DNA of 12,682 bases from CAYFPX01 sp964501915 (GTDB lineage: Bacteria; Myxococcota_A; UBA796; CAJQPC01), in contig CAZCVP010000225.1 in the NCBI GenBank assembly GCA_964501915.1, forward strand, positions 1-12,682. The letters run 5' to 3'. The position numbers and the translations under genes were made by a program. How positions within the stretch are numbered: position 1 is the first letter of the stretch; every line of letters begins with the position of its first letter. The notes beneath the pieces are model-generated. The model did not search any database. It was not told where the DNA came from and worked only from the letters and a program-made list of their open reading frames with translations. Below are positions 1 to 6,075 of this stretch, piece by piece.

Positions 1-185
1 CGAACCCGGGGCCTTCGTGCACCACCGAGGGCGCGTGAGCCCGGGGGGTGCGGCGCACCCGGGGCCTTCGTGCGCCACCGAGGGTGCGGGAGCCCGGGGG
101 GTGCGGCGCACCCGGGGCCTTCGTGCACCACCGAGGGTGCGTGAACCCGGGGGGTGCGGCGCACCCGGGCCCTTCGTGCGCCATG
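1..185. repeat. 53-bp GC-rich tandem repeat array, runs off the left edge
   Basis: Units beginning with acccggggccttcgtgc start at 4, 57 and 110, and a diverging fourth copy starts at 163, so the period is exactly 53 bp. The three full copies differ at only a few positions (for example a/g at the 18th base). Each junction carries a perfect hairpin, gggtgc-ggc-gcaccc, across the copy boundary, and a second weaker stem (gcacc/gggtgc) inside the unit. Because 53 is not a multiple of three the array cannot keep one reading frame, so the short open frame crossing it is not a gene. The array starts before position 1, so the copy number is unknown. Function unknown. Confidence 0.93.
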
Positions 186-221
186 GCGGGCTCATGTGAC
201 GACGATGGCGGGCTCATGTAA
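182..221. repeat. 22-bp direct repeat, two copies
   Basis: The 15-mer atggcgggctcatgt occurs at 183-197 and again at 205-219, a 22-bp spacing, directly after the last degenerate 53-bp unit. The second copy is followed by the ARPP-1 leader region. It could be the decayed edge of the array or a small operator pair. There is no evidence for either role beyond the repetition. Confidence 0.7.
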
Positions 222-289
222 CGCGTTCGTAACGAGCGCTCGGGGATGGAACTGAGGGTCTCGCGCGGGGTCTGTTTGACGCGCCCCCG

Positions 290-295
290 AAGGAG
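290..295 (+). promoter_or_regulatory. Strong Shine-Dalgarno that fixes the start of the ARPP-1 gene
   Basis: AAGGAG at 290-295 lies 6 nt upstream of the ATG at 302. It is one of the best ribosome-binding sites in the window. It shows that translation really begins here, with the signal peptide, and not at the GTG at 655 beyond the poly-C run. Confidence 0.8.
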
Positions 296-301
296 CCCGT
301 C

Positions 302-1446
<1,145 letters not shown>

Positions 1447-1455
1447 CCGTCGACG

Positions 1456-2325
1456 TCAGAGCTTGTCGGGGGGCGTGCTTCCAGGGGGCGCAGGCGCCGC
1501 GGGAGGCGCCGGGGGCACCAGGGATGCCAGCCCGGGGTTCCAGCGGGCCAGGGCCGCCAGAGGGGGCAGGCCCGCGGCGGGGCCAGCCGGCGGAGCGGGC
1601 GGCTTGGGGGGCTCCGCGGCGATCGATGCGGCGAGCTCCTCGAGCTGGTACTGGTCGTAGCGCCGCGCTTCACCGCAGCACCCCACGAACGCGATCGCCC
1701 CGAGGACCGCGAAGCCCAGGGACACGGGCAGGGGCAGCACCGAGTGCACGACCACCGTGGGCGGTGCCACCGCTGTGGTCAGGAAGATGCCGATCCACAG
1801 CATCAGCGCCGCGGCCAGGCCGTCGTAGGTGGCGGCGAGCTTCCAGTAGTGATTGAGCAGCGTCATGGACGGCCCGCGCAGGGGGTCGTGCCGCAGCTCG
1901 GCCCACATGCGCACGTAGAAGTAGGGGCTGGCGTTGCCTTCCTCGTCGAAGTAGTGGGCGAAGCGCTCGACCTCCTGCAGCTTGTGGCCGTGCACGACCG
2001 GCTCCAGGCGGCGATCCGCGAAGCCGCCGTTGCCCGTCAGCCCGTACCAGGGGGCCTTTGCGGCCTGGATCCCGCGTCGGATCGAGCGACCGAGGGCGAA
2101 GCACACCAGGCCGCAGACGTACGCGACCAGGACCACGGCCAGGGCTACGAAGAAGAAGCTGGGCTCCCTCGGGGCCGTCGAGAGGTCCACCCCCAGCCCC
2201 CAGGCGAGGTACAGGAGGGCCAACAGCGCTGTACCGCCGGAGATGAGGAAGGAGAGGTCGAAGACGTCCAGGAACTCCGACAGCTTTCCGAACAGGATCC
2301 GTAGTGCATCGCCGAACTCACGCAT
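1456..2325 (-). CDS. Four-helix membrane protein with Pro-rich tail, unknown function
   Basis: A 289-aa protein, ATG at 2325. Visible hydrophobic segments are at about residues 26-46, 57-78, 168-187 and 196-216. The first two and last two form hairpins separated by a soluble part of about 90 residues rich in aromatic and charged residues (FAHYFDEEGNASPYFYVRMW, about 122-141). After the last helix comes a short charged stretch and then a Pro/Ala-rich tail of about 50 residues (238-289). I do not recognise a family. It converges on the ARPP-1 gene with 9 bp between stop codons, and it diverges from the zinc-ribbon operon with only 23 bp between starts. Any promoter for either must therefore lie partly inside the other gene. 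No strong Shine-Dalgarno is visible. The long uninterrupted frame and clean hydrophobic pattern support a real gene. Confidence 0.8.
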   Translation of the reverse strand: MREFGDALRILFGKLSEFLDVFDLSFLISGGTALLALLYLAWGLGVDLSTAPREPSFFFVALAVVLVAYVCGLVCFALGRSIRRGIQAAKAPWYGLTGNGGFADRRLEPVVHGHKLQEVERFAHYFDEEGNASPYFYVRMWAELRHDPLRGPSMTLLNHYWKLAATYDGLAAALMLWIGIFLTTAVAPPTVVVHSVLPLPVSLGFAVLGAIAFVGCCGEARRYDQYQLEELAASIAAEPPKPPAPPAGPAAGLPPLAALARWNPGLASLVPPAPPAAPAPPGSTPPDKL

Positions 2326-2348
2326 GGCGGCGAGCGTATCATCCGGCG

Positions 2349-3287
2349 ATGGGCCAAACGTCTGACAAGGCGCGACTGAGCCAGTGCCCCAGCTGCGGGG
2401 CCTCGGTGACGCTGCCGCCGGAGGTGGTCGCCGACCGCTGCGTCTTCTGCGAGAGCCCCCTGGTGGCCGCCGCCGAGGGCGCCGACGAGCACGCCGACGA
2501 GGTCGCGCCGTTCCTCCTGGACCGGGACGGCGCTGCGTCGAAGCTGCACGGGTTCCTCCAGGGCCAGTGGCTCGCCCCGAAGGAGGTCCGGAGGGCGGAT
2601 CGGCCGGCAGACCTGCACGGCGTCCTCGTCCCGTTCTGGGCCCACGACGCCGACGCCCGCTCTCGCTGGTCCGCCAACGTCGGCATCTACTGGTACCGCA
2701 CCGAGACCTACTGGGTGACCGTCACCCGGGACGGCAAGAGCGTTCGGGAGATGCGCACCCGCCAGGTTCGGGAGACCGAGTGGTTCCCCAGCTCCGGCAC
2801 CCACGCCGCCAGCTACAGCGAGCAGCTGGTGAGCGGCAGCAAGGGCCTGCCCGAGGCCGAGGCGAACGCCCTGGAGCCCTTCGACCTGGGGAACGCGCTG
2901 CCCTACGACCCGCGCCTGCTCGCCGGCTGGGTGGCCGAGCGCCCGACCCTGGACCGGCAGCACGCCGAGGAGGTCGCGCGCCAGGAGCTCGCCGAACACG
3001 AGAACCGCGCCATCGCCAGCTTCCTGCCCGGGGACACCCACAGCAAGGTCAGGAACCAGACCAACATCGACGTGCGGGACGTGCGGCTGGTGCTGCTCCC
3101 GGTGTGGATCGCGACGTACAGGTGGCACAACGAGGTGCACCGTCTCCTGGTGAACGGGCAGACGGGCGAGGTCGTCGGCTCGGTGCCCAAGGCCTGGGGC
3201 AAGGTAGTCCTGCTCGTGCTCGCCGCGTTGATGGCGCTGCTGTTCATGGCGATCGTGGTCCTCGCGGCCACTGGGGTTGCCACATGA
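2349..3287 (+). CDS. Zinc-ribbon protein with C-terminal membrane anchor (copy A)
   Basis: 312 aa if started at the ATG at 2349, just ahead of the zinc ribbon; an in-frame ATG at 2304 would overlap the divergent gene. Cys13-x2-Cys16 and Cys31-x2-Cys34 form a TFIIB-like zinc ribbon. The middle contains an LVPFWAHDADARSRW segment. The end has LLPVWIATYRW, then LLVNGQTGEVVGSVPKAWGK (about 264-283), and one transmembrane helix at about 285-308. Proteins of this layout are often labelled primosomal protein N' or superfamily II helicase in databases, but no helicase motif is present. A membrane-surface protein with a cytoplasmic zinc ribbon is the better reading (inference). Its TGA overlaps the ATG of its paralogue (ATGA at 3284-3287), so the two are probably translationally coupled and may act as a pair. 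Function unknown. Confidence 0.85.
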   Translation: MGQTSDKARLSQCPSCGASVTLPPEVVADRCVFCESPLVAAAEGADEHADEVAPFLLDRDGAASKLHGFLQGQWLAPKEVRRADRPADLHGVLVPFWAHDADARSRWSANVGIYWYRTETYWVTVTRDGKSVREMRTRQVRETEWFPSSGTHAASYSEQLVSGSKGLPEAEANALEPFDLGNALPYDPRLLAGWVAERPTLDRQHAEEVARQELAEHENRAIASFLPGDTHSKVRNQTNIDVRDVRLVLLPVWIATYRWHNEVHRLLVNGQTGEVVGSVPKAWGKVVLLVLAALMALLFMAIVVLAATGVAT

Positions 3288-4099
3288 ACGTGCAGGCCAT
3301 GCAGTGCGTCAGCTGCGGCGGCGCGATCGCCAACCAGCCCGGCGAGACGGTTCCCCGGTGCCTGTTCTGCGGGCGCGCCGAGCTCGTGCCCATGGCCGTG
3401 CCCGAGACCGTGGAGGAGCCTGTCGGCTGGATCCCGTTCTCGGTGGATGAGGCCCTGGCCGTTCAGGGATTCCGGGGCTGGGCGAAGGGTCGATTCTGGG
3501 CTCCGGGCGCCATCCGGAGCGCTCGCGTGGAGCTGTCCCGGTTGTTCCTCCCGGCGTGGATCTGGGACGGGGAGCTGGAGACCCACTGGACGGGGCTCAT
3601 CACCGCAGGAACGCGCTCGGGCAAGCGGCCGGTGACGGGGCAGGCGACGGCGGTGCTCGCCGGAGTGCTCGTGCCCAGCTCGCCAGCCTTGTCCGCCTCG
3701 GAGCTGTCGGACATCAGCCCGTTCTCCGACGGGGACGAGCGGCCCTACGGCCAGGACCTGCCGGCGCCCCAGGAGGTGGGCACGCTGACCCGCTCCATCG
3801 CCCGCCGCCGGGGGGTGGCCCAGATGGAGGCCAGGCACGGCAGCCAGATCAGGGCGGCCCGGGGGCTCGTGAAGATCCGCACGAGCAGCCTGGTGCTGCG
3901 GGCCGACGGGCGTCCCGTGCTCCTGCCCATCTGGATCGGGGCCTACGTGCACGGCGAGGACAGCTACCGGGTCGTCATCAACGGCCAGACGGGCGCGGTC
4001 ACGGGCACCTCGCCCATTTCGTGGGCAAAGGTGGCGATCGCCGTGTTGGCGGGCTTCTTTGCGCTCATGATGGTGATCGCTGTGCTCGCCAATGCGTGA
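3284..4099 (+). CDS. Zinc-ribbon protein with C-terminal membrane anchor (copy B, paralogue of A)
   Basis: 271 aa from the ATG at 3284, which overlaps the upstream stop by 4 nt (ATGA). Cys8-x2-Cys11 and Cys26-x2-Cys29 form the zinc ribbon. A shared GRFWAPGAIRSARVELSRLF-type segment corresponds to GQWLAPKEVRRADRPADLHG in copy A. The C terminus has LLPIWIGAYVHGEDSYRVVI, NGQTGAVTGTSPISWAK, and one transmembrane helix in the last ~23 residues. The order ribbon, middle domain, NGQTGxVxG motif, helix is the same as in copy A, so this is a tandem duplication that has since diverged. Copy B lacks the ETYWVTVTRDGKSVREMRTR segment of copy A. Six nucleotides separate it from pssA. Not a helicase despite likely database labels; molecular role unknown. 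Confidence 0.85.
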   Translation: MNVQAMQCVSCGGAIANQPGETVPRCLFCGRAELVPMAVPETVEEPVGWIPFSVDEALAVQGFRGWAKGRFWAPGAIRSARVELSRLFLPAWIWDGELETHWTGLITAGTRSGKRPVTGQATAVLAGVLVPSSPALSASELSDISPFSDGDERPYGQDLPAPQEVGTLTRSIARRRGVAQMEARHGSQIRAARGLVKIRTSSLVLRADGRPVLLPIWIGAYVHGEDSYRVVINGQTGAVTGTSPISWAKVAIAVLAGFFALMMVIAVLANA

Positions 4100-4105
4100 G
4101 GCCCC

Positions 4106-4732
4106 ATGACCGACTCGGAGCGCCCTCCCCGCTTTTCGATGATCCGGGAGTTCTCTGCCGCCGACCTGCTGACGCTGGGCAACGGGGCGTGCGGGGTGGT
4201 CTCGATCTTCCTGTGCCTGCAGTACCTCGCCGATGACGAGCGGCGCTTCCTGTGGACGGCGTTCCTGCTGCTCCCCGCCGCCTTCGTGCTCGACGCGCTC
4301 GATGGATGGGTGGCCCGCAAGACCGGCAAGGGCAGCCGGCTCGGAGGGGACCTGGATTCGCTGGCGGACACGGTCTCGTTCGGAGTGGCCCCGGCGGTGC
4401 TCGCCTTCACGCTGGGCATGCAGGGGGCTTGGGACGCGATCATCCTCGTGCTCTTCGTCCTGTGCGGCATCGCGCGCCTGGCCCGGTTCAACGTGACGGC
4501 TGACGAGCTGGCGGGACCCACGGGCAAGGTCAAGTACTTCGAGGGCACGCCGATCCCCACGTCGCTGGCGATCGTGCTGGTGCTCGGCGTCGCGTTCTGG
4601 ATGGACGCCGTGCACGCGGACCTGTGGCTGGGCGAGGTGCGGCTGGGCCCGTGGCTGCTGCATCCCCTGGTGGTCCTGTACGGGATCAGCGGCAGCCTGA
4701 TGGTCTCGACGATCCGGATCCCCAAGCCGTAG
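4106..4732 (+). CDS. pssA: CDP-diacylglycerol--serine O-phosphatidyltransferase
   Basis: 208 aa, an integral membrane enzyme that condenses CDP-diacylglycerol with L-serine to phosphatidylserine, the precursor of phosphatidylethanolamine. The complete CDP-alcohol phosphotransferase signature is present: D63-x2-D66-G67-x2-A70-R71-x8-G80-x3-D84-x3-D88. All metal-binding and catalytic Asp residues are in place. The N terminus has the family's ADLLTLGNGACGVVSIF stretch, and further on ARLARFN and YFEGTPIPTSLA support the serine-specific branch over the glycerol-phosphate (PgsA) branch. Several hydrophobic helices follow. It is the third gene of the operon beginning at 2349, 6 nt after copy B; the TGAGG over that stop codon may serve as its ribosome-binding site. 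No phosphatidylserine decarboxylase is seen beside it, although psd is a frequent partner elsewhere. Confidence 0.95.
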   Translation: MTDSERPPRFSMIREFSAADLLTLGNGACGVVSIFLCLQYLADDERRFLWTAFLLLPAAFVLDALDGWVARKTGKGSRLGGDLDSLADTVSFGVAPAVLAFTLGMQGAWDAIILVLFVLCGIARLARFNVTADELAGPTGKVKYFEGTPIPTSLAIVLVLGVAFWMDAVHADLWLGEVRLGPWLLHPLVVLYGISGSLMVSTIRIPKP

Positions 4733-4764
4733 TCGGGACGGGCGTCGGTGCGTCGGCCGGCGAG

Positions 4765-4880
4765 CATTGGCCGGGAATGGGGGCGTGACCGGCCCTGCTG
4801 GCCGGCGGGCATGGCCGGGAATGGGGACGTGACCGGCCCTGCGGGCCGGGGGCATTGGCCAGGAAGGCGGGAATGGGGGA
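4765..4880. repeat. 44-45-bp hairpin repeat after pssA, about 2.5 copies
   Basis: The core ggccgggaatgggg begins at 4769 and again at 4813, and a degenerate third copy starts with cattggcc at 4853. Each full copy ends in a strong stem: CCGGCC-ctgct-GGCCGG in the first and CCGGCCC-tgc-GGGCCGG in the second. These lie 30-120 bp past the pssA stop codon, so the stems could end or pause transcription of the operon. There is no U-tract, so intrinsic termination is not clear. Looks like a dispersed intergenic hairpin family. Confidence 0.8.
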
Positions 4881-5003
4881 ATGCGGGAGGGTTCTTGGGT
4901 CGCTTCGCGACGACTTCCTCTACACCGGCTCCTTCCTTCCCGTTTTCTCGGCTTCCCGGTTTCCCGGTCCCTGACTGGCCGAGGTGACCCTGCCTGCGAG
5001 GCC
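4881..5003. other. Purine/pyrimidine-biased spacer between repeats, no gene
   Basis: From about 4861 to 4895 the plus strand is rich in A/G, and from about 4913 to 4975 it is rich in C/T (ccttccttcccgttttctcg and similar). Between them is the small perfect hairpin gtcgc-ttc-gcgac at 4899-4911. The two flanks are imperfectly complementary and could fold as a long weak stem. No reading frame with coding character is seen. Confidence 0.5.
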
Positions 5004-5328
5004 GACCAAACCCCGGGTGACTGCGTCGCAGTCGGGGTGGTTTTGTCCGCGGGGACGACCAAACCCCGGGTGACTGCGTCGCAGTCGGGGTGGTTTTGTC
5101 CGCGGGGACGACCAAACCCCGGGTGACTGCGTCGCAGTCGGGGTGGTCTTGTCCGCGGGGCCGNNNNNNNNNNNNNNNNNNNNNNNNNNNNNNNNNNNNN
5201 NNNNNNNNNNNNNNNNNNNNNNNNNNNNNNNNNNNNNNNNNNNNNNNNNNNNNNNNNNNNNNNTTGTCCGCGGGGCCGACCAAACCCCGGGTGACTGCGT
5301 CGCAGTCGGGGTGGTTTTGTCCGTGGGC
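5004..5328. repeat. Second 53-bp tandem repeat array with terminator-like hairpins, interrupted by assembly gap
   Basis: gaccaaaccccgggtgactg begins at 5004, 5057 and 5110, exactly 53 bp apart. A fourth copy starts at 5163 where the N block begins, and the last copy starts at 5278 after the gap. Each unit has a perfect inner stem GACTGC-gtc-GCAGTC, enclosed by CCCC/GGGG and bordered by an A-rich left side and ggttttgtc on the right. It reads like a terminator in both directions. The units before the gap are nearly identical (ggggac versus ggggcc at the edge). Nothing in the unit matches the array at 1-185 apart from short CCCGGG stretches, although the period is the same. Confidence 0.95.
5164..5263. 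other. Assembly gap of 100 N inside the repeat array
   Basis: Exactly 100 N. The sequence on both sides is the same 53-bp unit, so the gap is a collapsed tandem array. The offset across the gap (5163 to 5278, 115 nt) is not a multiple of 53, so the gap length is a placeholder and the true copy number is unknown. Confidence 0.97.
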
Positions 5329-5360
5329 CCGTCGCTCGCCCGGTCGGGCTCCGGCTCGCG

Positions 5361-5364
5361 GGAG
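5361..5364 (+). promoter_or_regulatory. Ribosome-binding site that fixes the nuclease start
   Basis: GGAG at 5361-5364 lies 7 nt before the ATG at 5372. It selects this start over the in-frame open reading that continues upstream through the repeat array and gap. Confidence 0.6.
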
Positions 5365-5371
5365 CGGTACG

Positions 5372-5896
5372 ATGCCCTCGATGGAACGCATGCTCCTCTT
5401 CATCGTGCTGCTCACCGGCTGCCCGACCGCCCCGGACCTCCCCCAAGGTCCCGACCCGTGCCGCGAGCCGACGCAGGTCGAGGTGGTCGAGTTCATCGAC
5501 GCGGACACGGCGGACGTCGACATCCTGGACGGTGATCTCGCCGGCACCACCGAGCGGATCCGCCTCCTCGGCATCGACACCCCCGAGCTGAATCACTCGG
5601 ACCTGCCGGACAGCGAGTACTGCGCCGTGCGGGCCTGGAACCACGCCATCGAGGAGTTCCAGGGGGAGACGTCCTGGCTGACCTTCGACACCGCGTGCAC
5701 GGGCACTTTCGGCCGCACGCTGGCGTACCTGTTCCGGGACTCCGACCAGCTCTGGTTCAACAAGGACATGGTCGAGCAGGGCTACGCCCGGGTCTCGGAG
5801 ATGACGTTCGAGTTCTCGTTCCGCAGCGAGTTCGAGGCCGCCGAGGAGGAGGCGATGTCCGCCGGGCGGGGACTCTGGGGCGCCTGCGACGGGTAG
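5372..5896 (+). CDS. Lipoprotein thermonuclease (staphylococcal nuclease-like, SNase domain)
   Basis: 174 aa. The N terminus MPSMERMLLFIVLLTGC is a lipoprotein signal with lipobox L-T-G-C17, so the mature enzyme should be tethered to the outer face of a membrane. Residues ~35-171 form an SNase fold, a calcium-dependent phosphodiesterase acting on DNA and RNA. By comparison with Staphylococcus aureus nuclease, Asp45 corresponds to D21, Arg64 to R35, Asp69 and Glu72 (GIDTPE) to D40 and E43, and Arg115 (FGRTLAY) to R87. All core catalytic and metal residues are present. NKDMVEQGYARV and the AMSAGRGLW ending are also typical. It is separated from pssA by the repeat block and reads alone. A role in nucleotide scavenging, biofilm DNA turnover or predation is possible but not shown here. 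Confidence 0.93.
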   Translation: MPSMERMLLFIVLLTGCPTAPDLPQGPDPCREPTQVEVVEFIDADTADVDILDGDLAGTTERIRLLGIDTPELNHSDLPDSEYCAVRAWNHAIEEFQGETSWLTFDTACTGTFGRTLAYLFRDSDQLWFNKDMVEQGYARVSEMTFEFSFRSEFEAAEEEAMSAGRGLWGACDG

Positions 5897-5898
5897 GG

Positions 5899-5960
5899 CT
5901 GGTCGCTGGAGTGTCCAGTTCTTCCTGATTCGCATCGGCGACTGGTCGCTGTAGTGACCA
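5899..5960. promoter_or_regulatory. Two near-identical dyad sites 43 bp apart
   Basis: CTGGTCGCTGGAGTGTCCAG (5899-5918) and ctggtcgctgtagtgaccac (5942-5961) match at 17 of 20 positions. The second is a good inverted repeat, TGGTC...GACCA (plus an inner C-G pair), and the first is weaker, CTGG...CCAG. The 43-bp centre spacing is about four helical turns, so a protein bound at both would sit on one DNA face. They lie about 90-130 bp upstream of a sigma54-like element and could be activator sites. Alternatively the stems simply close off transcription from the nuclease gene. Confidence 0.45.
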
Positions 5961-6012
5961 CTGCGGCGGCTCCACGCACCCGACGATCCCTGTCCTGACT
6001 GCATCGTCGACC

Positions 6013-6029
6013 CTGGCATGCGTCGTGCT
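6013..6029 (+). promoter_or_regulatory. Possible sigma54 (-24/-12) promoter for the 6076 lipoprotein gene
   Basis: CTGGCATGCGTCGTGCT has GG at 6015-6016 and GC at 6027-6028, separated by exactly 10 nt, with TGGCA and TGC boxes as in the sigma54 consensus. It mismatches the 17-nt consensus at three positions. The predicted transcript start near 6040 would leave a leader of about 36 nt before the GTG at 6076. In GC-rich DNA such a match can arise by chance, so this rests on its position together with the upstream dyads. Confidence 0.35.
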
Positions 6030-6064
6030 TGTACTCCAAACCGTCGGCCCCCGGTCGGCAGAAC

Positions 6065-6068
6065 GGAG
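6065..6068 (+). promoter_or_regulatory. Ribosome-binding site supporting the GTG start at 6076
   Basis: GGAG at 6065-6068 lies 7 nt before GTG 6076. Starting here puts the lipobox at residues 15-18, as expected. The earlier in-frame start near 6025 would overlap the proposed promoter and give an over-long signal region. Confidence 0.6.
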
Positions 6069-6075
6069 ACCGCTC

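Noticed and set aside
1..199. Short plus-strand open frame across the first repeat array
   Set aside because: The 53-bp period shifts the frame at each copy, there is no ribosome-binding site, and the product is repeat-derived Gly/Pro/Arg sequence.
1447..1455. Terminator between the ARPP-1 gene and the convergent membrane protein gene
   Set aside because: Only 9 bp (ccgtcgacg) lie between the stops; the GTCGAC palindrome is too short to call a terminator.
2349..4099. Primosomal protein N' / superfamily II helicase
   Set aside because: Only the zinc ribbon resembles PriA; Walker A, Walker B and other helicase motifs are absent and both proteins end in a membrane helix.
5004..5328. CRISPR array
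   Set aside because: The repeats are directly tandem with no variable spacers, 53 bp is the whole period, and no cas gene is near.
5090..5371. N-terminal extension of the nuclease into the repeat array
   Set aside because: It would cross the N gap and repeat units; the ATG at 5372 has a ribosome-binding site and is followed at once by a lipoprotein signal.
2903..6019. 1038-codon minus-strand open frame spanning the N gap
   Set aside because: It runs antisense to the zinc-ribbon genes, pssA and the nuclease, passes through two repeat families and the gap, and has Arg/Pro/Gly/His-rich composition typical of a GC-rich shadow.
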